A stretch of 64,000 nucleotides of DNA, from NCBI GenBank assembly GCA_020161065.1, contig JAIUPH010000039.1, forward strand, positions 1 through 64,000. Direction: 5' to 3'. This DNA comes from Pseudomonadota bacterium. GTDB taxonomy: Bacteria; Pseudomonadota; Gammaproteobacteria; Burkholderiales; Burkholderiaceae_C. Positions 42,765-52,265 of this stretch are shown piece after piece. The translations under genes and the position numbers were made by a program. The notes under the pieces are model-generated. The model did no database searches, was not told the origin of the DNA, and saw only the letters and a list, made by a program, of their open reading frames with translations. How positions within the stretch are numbered: the stretch's first letter is position 1; the number at the start of each line of letters is the position of its first letter.

Positions 42765-43613
42765 ATGGACTTCAGCCAGCAACTCGCCGCCGCCCAGGCG
42801 CGCCAGCAATCGCTGCTGTGCGTCGGCCTCGACCCCGAGCCGGCGCGCTTTCCCGGCGCCTGGAAAGGCGACGCGTCGCGCATCGCCGACTTCTGCTGCG
42901 CCATCGTCGACGCCACGCACGACCTCGTGTGCGCCTTCAAGCCGCAGATCGCCTACTTCGCCGCGGCGCGCGCCGAAGACCAGCTGGAGCGGCTGCTCGC
43001 CCACATCCGCCGCGTGGCGCCGGCGGTGCCCGTGATCCTCGACGCCAAGCGCGGCGACATCGGCGCCACCGCCGAGCAGTACGCGCGCGAGGCCTTCGAG
43101 CGCTACCAGGCCGACGCGCTGACGCTCTCGCCCTTCATGGGCTTCGACTCGATCGAGCCCTACCTGCGCTACGCCGGCAAGGGACTGTTCCTGCTGTGCC
43201 GCACCAGCAACCCCGGCGGCAGCGACCTGCAGGCGCAGGAATTGGCCGGCGGCGAGCGGCTGTACGAGCGCATCGCCCGCCTGGCCGCCGGCGACTGGAA
43301 CCGCAACGGCCAGCTCGGCCTGGTGGTCGGCGCCACCTACCCCGGCGAGATCGAGCGCGTGCGCGCGCTGGCGCCCACGCTGCCGCTGCTGATCCCCGGC
43401 ATCGGCGCCCAGGGCGGCGACGCCGAGGCCACGGTGCGCGCCGGCTGGCGCGCCGGCGGGCCCATCCTCGTCAGCTCGTCGCGTGCCATCCTCTATGCCG
43501 GCGGCGCGGGGGCGAGCTTGGGTGCGGGCAGCGCCGACTTCGCCGCCGCGGCGCGCCGCGCCGCCGAAACCACGCGCGAGCAGTTGCAGCGCGCCCGACC
43601 GCTGCCGACGTGA
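42765..43613 (+). CDS. pyrF: Orotidine 5'-phosphate decarboxylase (type 2)
   Basis: Last step of UMP synthesis: decarboxylates OMP. It has 282 residues, the longer type-2 form common in betaproteobacteria and actinobacteria. The catalytic motif DAKRGDIGATAEQYA has K95 with D93 and D98; the phosphate-binding end reads GIGAQGGD and LVSSSRAILYAG. It follows purB by 15 nt. About 50 nt separate it from the histidine kinase gene downstream. Confidence 0.96.
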   Translation: MDFSQQLAAAQARQQSLLCVGLDPEPARFPGAWKGDASRIADFCCAIVDATHDLVCAFKPQIAYFAAARAEDQLERLLAHIRRVAPAVPVILDAKRGDIGATAEQYAREAFERYQADALTLSPFMGFDSIEPYLRYAGKGLFLLCRTSNPGGSDLQAQELAGGERLYERIARLAAGDWNRNGQLGLVVGATYPGEIERVRALAPTLPLLIPGIGAQGGDAEATVRAGWRAGGPILVSSSRAILYAGGAGASLGAGSADFAAAARRAAETTREQLQRARPLPT

Positions 43614-43662
43614 AGCGCCACCCCCGGGATCCGGCGGGGGCACAAGCCGTGCCGGGCAGGGC

Positions 43663-46600
43663 ATGCTCGGCATTCCGCCGGATGCCGCCGTGAGCTCAGA
43701 CAGCCTGCTCGACGAGTCCATCATCACCGAAGGCCCCGAGTCGCTGCTCGGGGCGGTGCCGCCGCTGCGTTCGCGCGCCGACCCGGGCCGCGAGCGCGTC
43801 GGCCTGCAGCCGGTGGTGACGCGCAACCTGTTCGCCACGCTGGCGGTGCTGGCGGGGGCCGCCGGCATCGTCGTCGTGCAGGCCAGCCCGCTGGCCGACG
43901 ACGGCCGCCGCTGGGCGCTGCTGGCCGCCTACGCCACGCTGATGCTGCTGTCGGCGTGGTCGATCCGGCTGCCGCAGCGCCGCGCCGAGTCGGCCGTGGT
44001 CGGCCTCATCAGCCTGGCGGTGGTGATCGTCGGCTGCAGCGCGGTGGTCATCGGCTGGGGCCTGGCCGGGCCCGGGCTGGCGGTGTTCGGGCTGCTGGCC
44101 TGCTTCGTCTGCGCGCTGGCGCGGCGCCGGCTGGCGGTGCCCGCCGTCGCGCTGATGGTGCTGACGCTCGTGTTGGTGCACGCCGCCGTCGGCGATGGGC
44201 AGCCCGCGGTGGCCGGCGCCATCGGCGGCCACACGCGGCTGCTGATCCACCTGCTGGTGGTGGGCGCCGGGGTGTCCGGCGGGCTGGCCATCGCCAACGT
44301 GGTGGCGCGCCACATCCGCGCCGCCATCGAGCGCGAGCACCGCTTCCGCAGCCTGCTGGCGATCGCCGCCGACGCCTACTGGGAGATCGACGAGCGCTAC
44401 CGCCTGGTGGCCGGCACCTCGCCGCGCGACGGCAGCTTCGGCCTCGGCCCGGGCGGCGCCGGCGCGCTGGGCCTGCTGCCCTGGGAGCTGCCGCAGTTCG
44501 GCTGCGACGAGGAGACGCTGGACCTGCTGCAGGCCGACCTCGACACGCGCGCGCCGTTTCGCAACCTGCCGGTGCAGTGGCGGCTGGCCGACGGCACCGT
44601 GCGCCACCTGATGGCCAGCGGCGAGCCGCGCTTCGACGAGCGCGGCGTCTTCACCGGCTACTGGGGCGTGGCGCGCGACGTCACCGCCGACCGCCTGGCG
44701 CGCCAGGCGCTGGCCGCCACCGAGACGCGCTACCAGGAGCTGTTCTCGCGCATCCCCACGCCGCTGGTGATGCACCGCGCCGGCCGCGTGATCGATGCCA
44801 ACCCCGCCGGCGTGGCGCTGTTCGGCTACGACAACCTGTCGGCGATGGTCGGCCGCGATTTGCTGGCCAGCTACGAGAGCGGCGATTCGCGCGAGCGCGA
44901 GCGCCGCCGCATCGACGAGTTGGACCACCTGCCGCCCGGCCAGGGCCTGCCGGTGACCGACTTCCGCGTCAGCGGCCGCGTCGGCCGCCGCGTCTCGGTG
45001 CGCGCCACCGGCGTGCGCGTGGAGGCCGAGGACGGCCCGGCGGTGCTGTCGATCTACGTCGACGACACCGAGCGCCGCGCCGCCGAGGAGGCGGTGCGCC
45101 GATCGGAGGCCATGCTGTCGCACCTGGTGGCGACCAGCCCCGACGTCATCACCCTCACCGACCTGGCCACCGGCCGCTACGCGATGGTCAACCAGACCTT
45201 CGAGCGCATCACCGGCTACACCGCGGCCGAGGTGGTGGGCCGCACCTGGATCGAGCTGGGCATCTGGCAGGACGGCCTGGTGCGCGACGAGTTCATCAAC
45301 CGGCTGCGCGACCAGGGCCGCGTGCAGGACCAGCCCGGCGCCTTCGTCAACAAGGCCGGCCAGGGCGTGCAGATGCGGGTGTCGGGCGCGCGCTTCTCGA
45401 TGGACCGCCGCGAGTACGTGGTGATCAACGCGCGCGACGTCACCGCCGCCGAACGCGCGCGGCTGGAGCGCGAGGCCATCCTGGAGACCGCGGCGATCGG
45501 CATCGCGGTGACGCGCGAGCGCCGCTTCGTGCTGGCCAACCCCTGGTTCGAGCACCTCTACGGCTGGCCCGCCGGCGGCCTGGTCGGCCAGCCGATGGGC
45601 CTGATCTGGCCCAGCGACGAAGCCTGCGAACAGGTGAGCCTGCAGATCGAGCAGGAGCAGGCTCGCGGCGCGCCGATCGAGCTGGACGCCGAGTGCCGCC
45701 GCCGCGACGGCAGCAGCTTCACCGGCCGCGTGATCGCCAAGCCGATCGACCCCGAGCACCCGTCGCGCGGCGGCACGCTGTGGATCGTGCAGGACGTCAC
45801 CGAGCGCCGCCAGTTCGAGGCCACGCTGGCGCGCGCCCGCGACGACGCCGAGGCCGCCAGCCGCGCCAAGAGCGCCTTCCTGGCCAACACCAGCCACGAG
45901 CTGCGAACGCCGCTGCACGGCATGCTGGGGCTGGCCGACCTGGCGCGCTCGGCCGAGGTCGACGAGGCGCGCCGCCGCCAGTACCTGGACCAGATCTCCG
46001 AGACGGCGCAGTCGCTCACCGGCATCATCAGCGACATCCTCGACCTGTCGAAGATCGAGGCCGGCAAATTGCAGATCGAGACCACGCACTTCGACCTCGG
46101 CGAGCTGCTGCGCGCCGTCTGCCGCGCCTACGGCACGCTGGCGCAGGGGCGCGACCTCGCGCTGCGCCTGCAGCTCGAAGCCGGCAGCGAAGGCATCGTG
46201 CGCGGCGACCCGCTGCGCGTGCGCCAGATCGTCGGCAACTACCTCAGCAACGCCGTCAAGTTCAACCAGCGCGGCGAGGTGCGGCTGAACGCGCGGCGCC
46301 TCGGCGAGCGCGTCCGCATCGAGGTGCAGGACAGCGGCGCCGGCATCGCCGCCGACGTGCAGGCGCGGCTGTTCCGCCCCTTCACCCAGGCCGACGAGTC
46401 GACCACGCGGCGCTTCGGCGGCACCGGGCTCGGCCTGTCGATCTGCCGCGAGCTGGCGCACCTGATGGGCGGCGAGGTCGGCGTGCGCAGCGCGCCCGGC
46501 ATCGGCAGCTGCTTCTGGGCCGAGCTGCCGCTGCCGCCGCTGGACACGCCGGCGCCGGCCCTGGCCGCGCCGCTGGCGCCGGTGGCCGGGCCGTCGGCCG

Positions 46601-47004
46601 CCGAGCGGCTGCGCGGCGCCCACGTGCTGATGGTGGAAGACAACGCCGTCAACATGCTGATCGCCGTGGCCATGCTCGAGCGCTGGGGCGTCGAGGTCGG
46701 CCAGGCCGCCGACGGCGAAGAGGCGGTGCAGCAGGTGCAGCAGGCCGCGGCGCAAGGCCACCCCTACGACGCGGTGCTGATGGACCTGCAGATGCCGGTG
46801 ATGAGCGGCTACGAGGCCACGCGCGCGCTGCGCGCGCTGGAGGAAGGCCGCCGCGTGCCCATCATCGCGCTGACGGCGGCCGCGCTGGTCAGCGAGCGCG
46901 AACAGGCGCTGGCCGACGGCATGGACGACTTCCTCACCAAGCCGATCGACGCCAGTCGCCTGAGCGCGACGCTGGCGCGCTGGGTCGGTACGCGCAAGGA
47001 ATAA
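43663..47004 (+). CDS. Hybrid sensor histidine kinase with four PAS domains and a receiver domain
   Basis: A 1113-residue inner-membrane sensor. Residues about 50-225 hold six or so hydrophobic helices. Four PAS segments follow (about 230-345, 350-470, 475-595, 600-720), then HisKA with His745 in ANTSHELRTPLHGML, HATPase_c (VGNYLSNAVKF, DSGAGI, GGTGLGLSI), and a C-terminal receiver with Asp1041 in VLMDLQMPVMSGYEA. No Hpt domain or separate response regulator is encoded nearby, so its output is unknown. The start ATG 43663 is used; GTG 43690 (SSDSLLDES) is an alternative. The signal is not predictable. Confidence 0.93.
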   Translation: MLGIPPDAAVSSDSLLDESIITEGPESLLGAVPPLRSRADPGRERVGLQPVVTRNLFATLAVLAGAAGIVVVQASPLADDGRRWALLAAYATLMLLSAWSIRLPQRRAESAVVGLISLAVVIVGCSAVVIGWGLAGPGLAVFGLLACFVCALARRRLAVPAVALMVLTLVLVHAAVGDGQPAVAGAIGGHTRLLIHLLVVGAGVSGGLAIANVVARHIRAAIEREHRFRSLLAIAADAYWEIDERYRLVAGTSPRDGSFGLGPGGAGALGLLPWELPQFGCDEETLDLLQADLDTRAPFRNLPVQWRLADGTVRHLMASGEPRFDERGVFTGYWGVARDVTADRLARQALAATETRYQELFSRIPTPLVMHRAGRVIDANPAGVALFGYDNLSAMVGRDLLASYESGDSRERERRRIDELDHLPPGQGLPVTDFRVSGRVGRRVSVRATGVRVEAEDGPAVLSIYVDDTERRAAEEAVRRSEAMLSHLVATSPDVITLTDLATGRYAMVNQTFERITGYTAAEVVGRTWIELGIWQDGLVRDEFINRLRDQGRVQDQPGAFVNKAGQGVQMRVSGARFSMDRREYVVINARDVTAAERARLEREAILETAAIGIAVTRERRFVLANPWFEHLYGWPAGGLVGQPMGLIWPSDEACEQVSLQIEQEQARGAPIELDAECRRRDGSSFTGRVIAKPIDPEHPSRGGTLWIVQDVTERRQFEATLARARDDAEAASRAKSAFLANTSHELRTPLHGMLGLADLARSAEVDEARRRQYLDQISETAQSLTGIISDILDLSKIEAGKLQIETTHFDLGELLRAVCRAYGTLAQGRDLALRLQLEAGSEGIVRGDPLRVRQIVGNYLSNAVKFNQRGEVRLNARRLGERVRIEVQDSGAGIAADVQARLFRPFTQADESTTRRFGGTGLGLSICRELAHLMGGEVGVRSAPGIGSCFWAELPLPPLDTPAPALAAPLAPVAGPSAAERLRGAHVLMVEDNAVNMLIAVAMLERWGVEVGQAADGEEAVQQVQQAAAQGHPYDAVLMDLQMPVMSGYEATRALRALEEGRRVPIIALTAAALVSEREQALADGMDDFLTKPIDASRLSATLARWVGTRKE

Positions 47005-47012
47005 GTTAGCTC

Positions 47013-47672
47013 GTGATCCGCCTGCACTACCACCCCAGCAACGCCAGCTTCGTCGTCAACGTGCTGCTGCGCGAGCTGGGCCAGCCTTTCGAGCCGGTGC
47101 TGGTCGACCGCGCGCAGGGCGCGCACCAGGCGCCGGCCTACCTCAAGCTCAACCCGAACGGGCTGATCCCGGTGCTGGAGCACGACGGTCTCGTGCTGTA
47201 CGAAACGGCGGCGATCTGCCTGCACCTGGTGGACTGCTTCCCGCAGCCGCGGCTGGCGCCGCCGCTGGCCACGCCCGAGCGCGCGCACTTCTACAAGTGG
47301 CTGGTCTGGCTGACCAACACGTTGCAGGCGACGCTGATCCATTACTTCTATCCCGAGCGGATGGTCGAGGCCGGCAATGCCGACGGCGCGCGCCAGGTGC
47401 GCGCGGCGGCCCAGGCGCGCGTGGTCGCGCTGCTGCAGCAGATCGACGAGCAACTCGGCGCGCACGGCGGGCCCTGGCTGCTGGGCGCCGACTACAGCGC
47501 CGTCGACCCCTACGCCTTCATGCTGTGCCGCTGGACGCGCGGCTTCGATCCCGTGGGCAGCCGCCCGGCGCGCGACTTCGCGCACATCGGCCCCTGGATG
47601 CAGCGCGTGCTGCAGCGCCCCGCGGTGCAGGCCGCAATCGCGCACGAGCAGTTGCAGCCGCCGTTGATCTGA
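47013..47672 (+). CDS. Glutathione S-transferase family protein
   Basis: A 219-residue protein with a GTG start. The N-terminal thioredoxin-like domain (IRLHYHPSNASFVVNVLLRELG, AYLKLNPNGLIPVLEHDGLVLYETAAICLHL) binds glutathione; the helical C-terminal domain carries GGPWLLGADYSAVDPYAFML. The Ser near residue 9 may be the activating residue. Role is likely detoxification or thiol transfer. It starts 8 nt after the histidine kinase gene and may be co-transcribed with it. It is convergent with a TTC38-like gene. Confidence 0.92.
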   Translation: MIRLHYHPSNASFVVNVLLRELGQPFEPVLVDRAQGAHQAPAYLKLNPNGLIPVLEHDGLVLYETAAICLHLVDCFPQPRLAPPLATPERAHFYKWLVWLTNTLQATLIHYFYPERMVEAGNADGARQVRAAAQARVVALLQQIDEQLGAHGGPWLLGADYSAVDPYAFMLCRWTRGFDPVGSRPARDFAHIGPWMQRVLQRPAVQAAIAHEQLQPPLI

Positions 47673-47693
47673 GGCGGCGGCTTCAGGCCCGCT

Positions 47694-49034
47694 TCAACGG
47701 CCGTCCTCGCCCATCTCCATCGCCTCCATCCAATGCCGCGTCAGCGGCGTGCGCGGCTTGGCCATCAGGCGTTCGCGCAGCAGCGCGCGGCCCATCGCGC
47801 GGCGGCTGCCGCGGGCGGCGGCGGCCAGCAAGGTCAGGTCGATCAGGTCGCGCTGCGCATGGCTGCCGCCGAAGCGCTGGGCGCTGCCGCGCATCGCGTA
47901 CAGGCCGTCGGCGGCGGCGTCGAAGTCTTCGCGCGCAAAGGCCAGCAGCGCGCGCAGCAGCGGCAGGCCGACCTCGCGCGCCATCAGGTGGTTGCTGCGC
48001 CGCGCGTCGCCGGCTTCCAGCACGCGCTCGGCGCAGTGCGCCAGCCAGGCCTCGGCGGCCGGCAGCTCGCCGGCGCCCAGCATCGCCAGCACCAGGTGCA
48101 CGTCGTTGAAGGCGTAGTAGCCGGCGCCGGCTTCGTTGCGGTCCCAGCCGGCCAGCAGCGCGGCAAAGGCCGCCGACATGTCGTGCCCCAGCAGGTGCAG
48201 CCGCCACAGCATGGCCGCGCCGTCCACGCGCTGCAGCGTGATCTGCAGCGCGTCGCCGCTGAGGTGGGTGTCGAGCACGCGCATCACGCCGGCGGCGTCC
48301 AGCGCCTCCAGCCGGAACAAGGCCTTGTGCCACCACAGGTGGCAGGCGAAGCCGTTGCCTTCGGCCCAGTGCGGCTGGTGCTGGCGCAGCCAGGCGCCGC
48401 CTTCCTCGAAGCGGCCCTGCATCTCCATCACGTGGGCCACCGCGTGCACCGCCCACGGCACGCGCGGGTCGAGCGCCAGCGCGCGGCGGCCGGTCTCCTC
48501 GGCCTGCGGGTGCAGGTTGCATTCCTCCAGCCCGAAGGCGTGCAGCGCCAGCACGCAGGGGTACAGCGGGTCGGCCTCGTCCCAGGTGGGCAGCGCGCGC
48601 GCCGGGCGCTGGCGCAGGCCCGGCGCGTCGCCGCGGTAGAAGTCCCACAGCTGGCACCACTGCAGCGCCAGCGCGTCGCGCGGCTGTTCGAGCAGCAGCT
48701 CGTCCCAGATGCGCACGGCGCCCTGCCAATGGCCATCGGCCACCTGCGCCACGGCCTGCAGGTGGGCCTGCTCGCGCGGCGGGCCGGGCTTGAGCGTGCG
48801 CGCGTGGGCGAGCTGCGCTTGCGCCTCGGCCAGCAGCGCGGGCTCGGTCAGGCTGAGCAGGAAGCCGGCCTTCATCACGTGCGGCAAGGCCCAGCCGGGG
48901 TCGGCGGCGATGGCGGCGTCGAGGTCGGCAATCGGCGGCTCGTAGAAGGCCATCATGCGCCACAGCGCCTGCTCGGCCGCGGCCGCGGCGCTGCCGGACT
49001 CGGTGCCCAGCCGGTTGCCGCGAACGTCTTTCAT
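47694..49034 (-). CDS. TTC38-like tetratricopeptide repeat protein
   Basis: A 446-residue all-helical protein that matches the TTC38 family, which is better known from animals: AEQALWRMMAFYEPPIADLDAAI, ALAVDP-type TPR turns, HAFGLEECNLHPQAEETGRRAL, WAVHAVAHVMEMQGRFEEGG and HLWWHKALFRLE with conserved His and Trp. Neither catalysis nor a signal peptide is apparent. It is the last gene of the peptide-ABC/amidase operon, 63 nt after the amidase gene. Function unknown. Confidence 0.82.
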   Translation of the reverse strand: MKDVRGNRLGTESGSAAAAAEQALWRMMAFYEPPIADLDAAIAADPGWALPHVMKAGFLLSLTEPALLAEAQAQLAHARTLKPGPPREQAHLQAVAQVADGHWQGAVRIWDELLLEQPRDALALQWCQLWDFYRGDAPGLRQRPARALPTWDEADPLYPCVLALHAFGLEECNLHPQAEETGRRALALDPRVPWAVHAVAHVMEMQGRFEEGGAWLRQHQPHWAEGNGFACHLWWHKALFRLEALDAAGVMRVLDTHLSGDALQITLQRVDGAAMLWRLHLLGHDMSAAFAALLAGWDRNEAGAGYYAFNDVHLVLAMLGAGELPAAEAWLAHCAERVLEAGDARRSNHLMAREVGLPLLRALLAFAREDFDAAADGLYAMRGSAQRFGGSHAQRDLIDLTLLAAAARGSRRAMGRALLRERLMAKPRTPLTRHWMEAMEMGEDGR

Positions 49035-49097
49035 GCTGCCGCCTTCCAGCCAGTCGACTCAGCCGTGAATCTACCGCGTGTCGCGGCCGGCGCTCTT

Positions 49098-50483
49098 TCA
49101 GGGCTGTGGCCAGGGCCGCGGCGGCGGGCGCAGCCGCTCCCAGGCGCGCGCCAGGCGCAGCACGCCCAGGTCGTCGTGGCGGTGGCCGGTGATCTGCAGG
49201 CCGATCGGCAGCCCGCCGCGCGTCTGGCCGGCGTCGATGCTGATCGACGGCTGTTCGCTCATGTTGAAGGGTAGCGTGAAGCCGATGTGGTGCATCGCGG
49301 TGGCCGCATCGTTGGTCGGCATCGCCCACTCGGCCGCAAAGCCGGGCACCGGGGCCACCGGGCTCAGCACGAAGTCGAAGGGCTGCGTGGCGGCAACCGC
49401 GGCGTCGCGCAGCACGGCGATCTGCGAGAAGCCCTTGAACAGCTCGGCCGCGCCGATGGCCGCGCCCGGCGCCACCCAGTCGCGGATGAAGGGCAGCACC
49501 AGCGCTTGGCGCGCGGCCGGCAGTGCCTGGATGTCGAGCCACGAGCGCACGCGCCAGAAGCGGTCGATGCCCTCGGCCATCTCGGCGCGCAGGAACGGCG
49601 CCAGCGGCTCGACGATGGCGCCGGCCGCCTCGAAGCGCCGCGCCGCGGCCTCGACCGCAGCGCGCACCTCGGGGTCGACCGCCAGGCCCCAGCCGGCGTC
49701 GAGCTGCAGGCCGAGCTTGAGGCCTTTGAGATCGAGGTCCAGCGCCAGCCAGTCGATGGCCTGCGGCGGCAGGCTGGTGGCGTCGCGCCAGTCGGGCTGG
49801 GCCAGCACGCTCATCAGCAGCGCGCCGTCGGTCACGCTGCGCGTCAGCGGCCCGGCGACGCGGCCGATGTACGGCGGCTTGATCGGCACGCGGCCGTTGC
49901 TGGGCTTGAGGCCGACCACGCCGCACCAGGCGGCCGGCAGCCGGATGCTGCCGCCGATGTCGGTGCCCAGGTGCAGCGGCCCGTAGCCGGCGGCCGCGGC
50001 GGCGCCGGCGCCGGCGCTGCTGCCGCCGGGGTTCTTGCTCAGGTCCCAGGGGTTGCGCGCCAGCGCGTGGAAGCTCGACAGCCCCGACGACAGCATGCCG
50101 TAGTCGGGCATCGTGGTCTTGCCCAGGAACACGCAGCCGGCCTCGCGCAGGCGCGCCGCCGGCGGCGCGTCTTCGGGCGCCGGCACCAGTTCGGTGGCCG
50201 CGGTGCCCAGCGGTACCGGCACGCCGCGGGTGGCGATGTTCTCCTTGATCGTCACCGGCACGCCGTCCAGCGGCGAGCGCGGCTGGCTCAGGCGCCAGCG
50301 CGCCTCCGACTCGCGCGCCATCGCCAGCGCCCCCTCGGGGTCGAACTGCCACAGCGCGTGGAGCTTGGGCTCCCAACGTTCGACATGAGCGATGACGGCC
50401 TGCGCCGCCTCGACCGGGGAAGCTTCGCCGCGGCCGAACAGGGCCGACAGGGCCTGGGCGCTGAGTTCGTGCAGGGCGCTCAT
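49098..50483 (-). CDS. Amidase (amidase signature family)
   Basis: A 461-residue hydrolase with the Ser-Ser-Lys triad: K80 in VTIKEN, S155 in NPGGSSAGAG and nucleophile S179 in GTDIGGSIRLPA. It cleaves carboxamides; the family is broad and its substrate is not fixed. It sits 10 nt after the second ABC ATPase gene, so it is likely to hydrolyse something the importer brings in, such as a peptide amide. No signal peptide is seen, so it is cytoplasmic. Confidence 0.92.
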   Translation of the reverse strand: MSALHELSAQALSALFGRGEASPVEAAQAVIAHVERWEPKLHALWQFDPEGALAMARESEARWRLSQPRSPLDGVPVTIKENIATRGVPVPLGTAATELVPAPEDAPPAARLREAGCVFLGKTTMPDYGMLSSGLSSFHALARNPWDLSKNPGGSSAGAGAAAAAGYGPLHLGTDIGGSIRLPAAWCGVVGLKPSNGRVPIKPPYIGRVAGPLTRSVTDGALLMSVLAQPDWRDATSLPPQAIDWLALDLDLKGLKLGLQLDAGWGLAVDPEVRAAVEAAARRFEAAGAIVEPLAPFLRAEMAEGIDRFWRVRSWLDIQALPAARQALVLPFIRDWVAPGAAIGAAELFKGFSQIAVLRDAAVAATQPFDFVLSPVAPVPGFAAEWAMPTNDAATAMHHIGFTLPFNMSEQPSISIDAGQTRGGLPIGLQITGHRHDDLGVLRLARAWERLRPPPRPWPQP

Positions 50484-50493
50484 CGCGGTCCTT

Positions 50494-51294
50494 TCAAGGC
50501 GTGGCCAGCGCGGCGCCGGGCACGGCGGCCAGCAGCCGTTGCGTGTAGGGGTGCTGCGGGCGGCGGAACAGCGTGTCGGGGTCGCCCTGCTCGACGATGC
50601 GGCCGTGCTGCAGCACGATGACCTCGTCGCACACGAGGTCGACCACCGCCAGGTCGTGGCTGATGAAGAAGTAGGTGACGCCGAAGCGGTCCTGCAGGTC
50701 CTGCATCAGGTTGAGCACCTGGGCCTGCACCGAGACGTCGAGCGCGCTGACCGGCTCGTCGGCGACGATGAGCTGCGGCCGCGTGACCAGCGCGCGCGCG
50801 ATGGCGATGCGCTGGCGCTGGCCGCCGCTGAATTCGTGCGGGTACTTGTCGAGGTCGCTGGCGCGCAGGCCCACCGCGTCCAGCACCTCGGCGGCGCGCT
50901 CGCGCTGCTCGGCGCTGCCGGCACCGTGCAGCACGGCCAGCGGCTCGGCCACGGTCTGCAGCACGCGGCGGCGCGGGTCCAGGCTGCCATACGGATCCTG
51001 GAACACCATCTGGAAGCCGGCGCGGGCGCGCCGCAGCGCCGCCGGCGACAACGCGTTCAGGTCCTGCCCGTCGAACACCACGCGGCCTTCGCTCGGCGCT
51101 TCCAGCGCCATCACCAGCCGCGCCAGCGTGCTCTTGCCCGAGCCCGACTCGCCGACCAGCCCCAGGCTGCGCCCCTTGTGCAGCGTGAAGCTGACGCCGT
51201 CGAGCGCCTGCACCAGCGGGCGCGGGCCGAACAAGCGCTCGCGCGGCAGGCGGTATTGCTGGTGCAGGTCTTCGGCCTGCAATAACACGGTCAT
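50494..51294 (-). CDS. Peptide-type ABC importer ATP-binding protein (DppF/OppF class)
   Basis: A 266-residue ATPase: Walker [18 protein letters not shown]-loop [13 protein letters not shown], signature [15 protein letters not shown], Walker [15 protein letters not shown] and H-loop ISHDLAVV. The C-terminal [16 protein letters not shown] is typical of oligopeptide importers. It overlaps the DppD-like gene by 4 nt. The matching permease genes may be those at 56008-57800, about 4 kb upstream on the same strand. Confidence 0.93.
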   Translation of the reverse strand: MTVLLQAEDLHQQYRLPRERLFGPRPLVQALDGVSFTLHKGRSLGLVGESGSGKSTLARLVMALEAPSEGRVVFDGQDLNALSPAALRRARAGFQMVFQDPYGSLDPRRRVLQTVAEPLAVLHGAGSAEQRERAAEVLDAVGLRASDLDKYPHEFSGGQRQRIAIARALVTRPQLIVADEPVSALDVSVQAQVLNLMQDLQDRFGVTYFFISHDLAVVDLVCDEVIVLQHGRIVEQGDPDTLFRRPQHPYTQRLLAAVPGAALATP

Positions 51295-52265
51295 GCCGCG
51301 GCCGCCTCCCAGCGCAGGCAGCGCACCTCGTGGCCCGGCGTCACGACGAGCGGCGGCACCGGCGCGCGGCGGCACTCGTCGATGGCCAGGCCGCAGCGCG
51401 GCGCGAACGGGCAGCCGGCGGGCATGTCGGCCAGCTCGGGCACGCGCCCGGCGATGGTGGCCAGCCGCGTGCCGCGCGCCAGGCCCAGCCGCGGCCGCGC
51501 CGCGAACAGGCCGCGCGAATATGGGTGCGCCAGCCGGCGGAAGACCTCGGCCGTCGGGCCGCTTTCGACCACCGTGCCGCCGTACATCACCAGCATGCGC
51601 TGCACGGTGTCGGCCATCACGCCGAGGTCGTGGCTGATCAGCAGCAGGCCCATGCCGTCCTCGCGCACCAGCTCGGCGATCAGCGCCAGCACCTCGCGCT
51701 GCAGCGTCACGTCGAGCGCGGTGGTCGGCTCGTCGGCGATCAGCAAATCGGGCCCGCAGGCCAGCGCGATGGCGATCACCACGCGCTGGCGCTGGCCGCC
51801 GGATAGCTGGTGCGGATAGGCGTCGAGCCGCTGCGCGGCTTGCGGTAGCTGCACGCGCTCGAGCAGCCGCAAGGCCTCGGCGCGCGCCGCCGCGCGCGAC
51901 AAGCCCTTGTGCAGGCGCAGCGATTCGCCGATCTGGTGGCCCACCGTGTGCAGCGGGTTGAGCGCCGTCATCGGCTCCTGGAACACCATGCCGATGCGGT
52001 TGCCGCGCAACTGGCACAGCTGCGCTTCGGGCAGCGTGGTCAGCTCGACGCCGTCGAAGCGGATCGAGCCCGCGACCTGCGCGCCTTCGGGCAGCAGCCC
52101 CATCAGCGCCAGCGCGGTGATCGACTTGCCGCAGCCCGATTCGCCGATCAGCCCGACGGTGTCGCCGCGCGCCATCGCGAACGACACGCCGCGCAGCGCA
52201 TCGGCCGGGCCGCGAGCGGTGTGGAGGGTGACGCGAAGGTCCTGGACGGCAAGCAGCTCAGCCAC
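51291..52265 (-). CDS. Peptide-type ABC importer ATP-binding protein (DppD/OppD class)
   Basis: A 324-residue ATPase with Walker [21 protein letters not shown]-loop [13 protein letters not shown], signature [15 protein letters not shown] and Walker [15 protein letters not shown]. The C-terminal oligopeptide domain has [15 protein letters not shown], a Cys cluster that may hold an iron-sulfur centre in relatives. The start is the GTG giving [11 protein letters not shown]; it overlaps the epimerase gene end by 8 nt. It pairs with the DppF-like subunit. Confidence 0.92.
   Translation of the reverse strand: MAELLAVQDLRVTLHTARGPADALRGVSFAMARGDTVGLIGESGCGKSITALALMGLLPEGAQVAGSIRFDGVELTTLPEAQLCQLRGNRIGMVFQEPMTALNPLHTVGHQIGESLRLHKGLSRAAARAEALRLLERVQLPQAAQRLDAYPHQLSGGQRQRVVIAIALACGPDLLIADEPTTALDVTLQREVLALIAELVREDGMGLLLISHDLGVMADTVQRMLVMYGGTVVESGPTAEVFRRLAHPYSRGLFAARPRLGLARGTRLATIAGRVPELADMPAGCPFAPRCGLAIDECRRAPVPPLVVTPGHEVRCLRWEAAAA

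Noticed and set aside
43614-43662. CCCCCGG...CCGGGGG-like string between pyrF and the kinase gene as another repeat copy
   Set aside because: It lacks the shared 12-13 nt blocks of the repeat family; likely chance at this GC content.
43696-46761. 1021-residue open frame antisense to the histidine kinase
   Set aside because: It is rich in His, Gln, Ala and Arg, has no domain, and lies wholly opposite a gene with full PAS/HisKA/receiver motifs. Long antisense frames are expected at this GC content.
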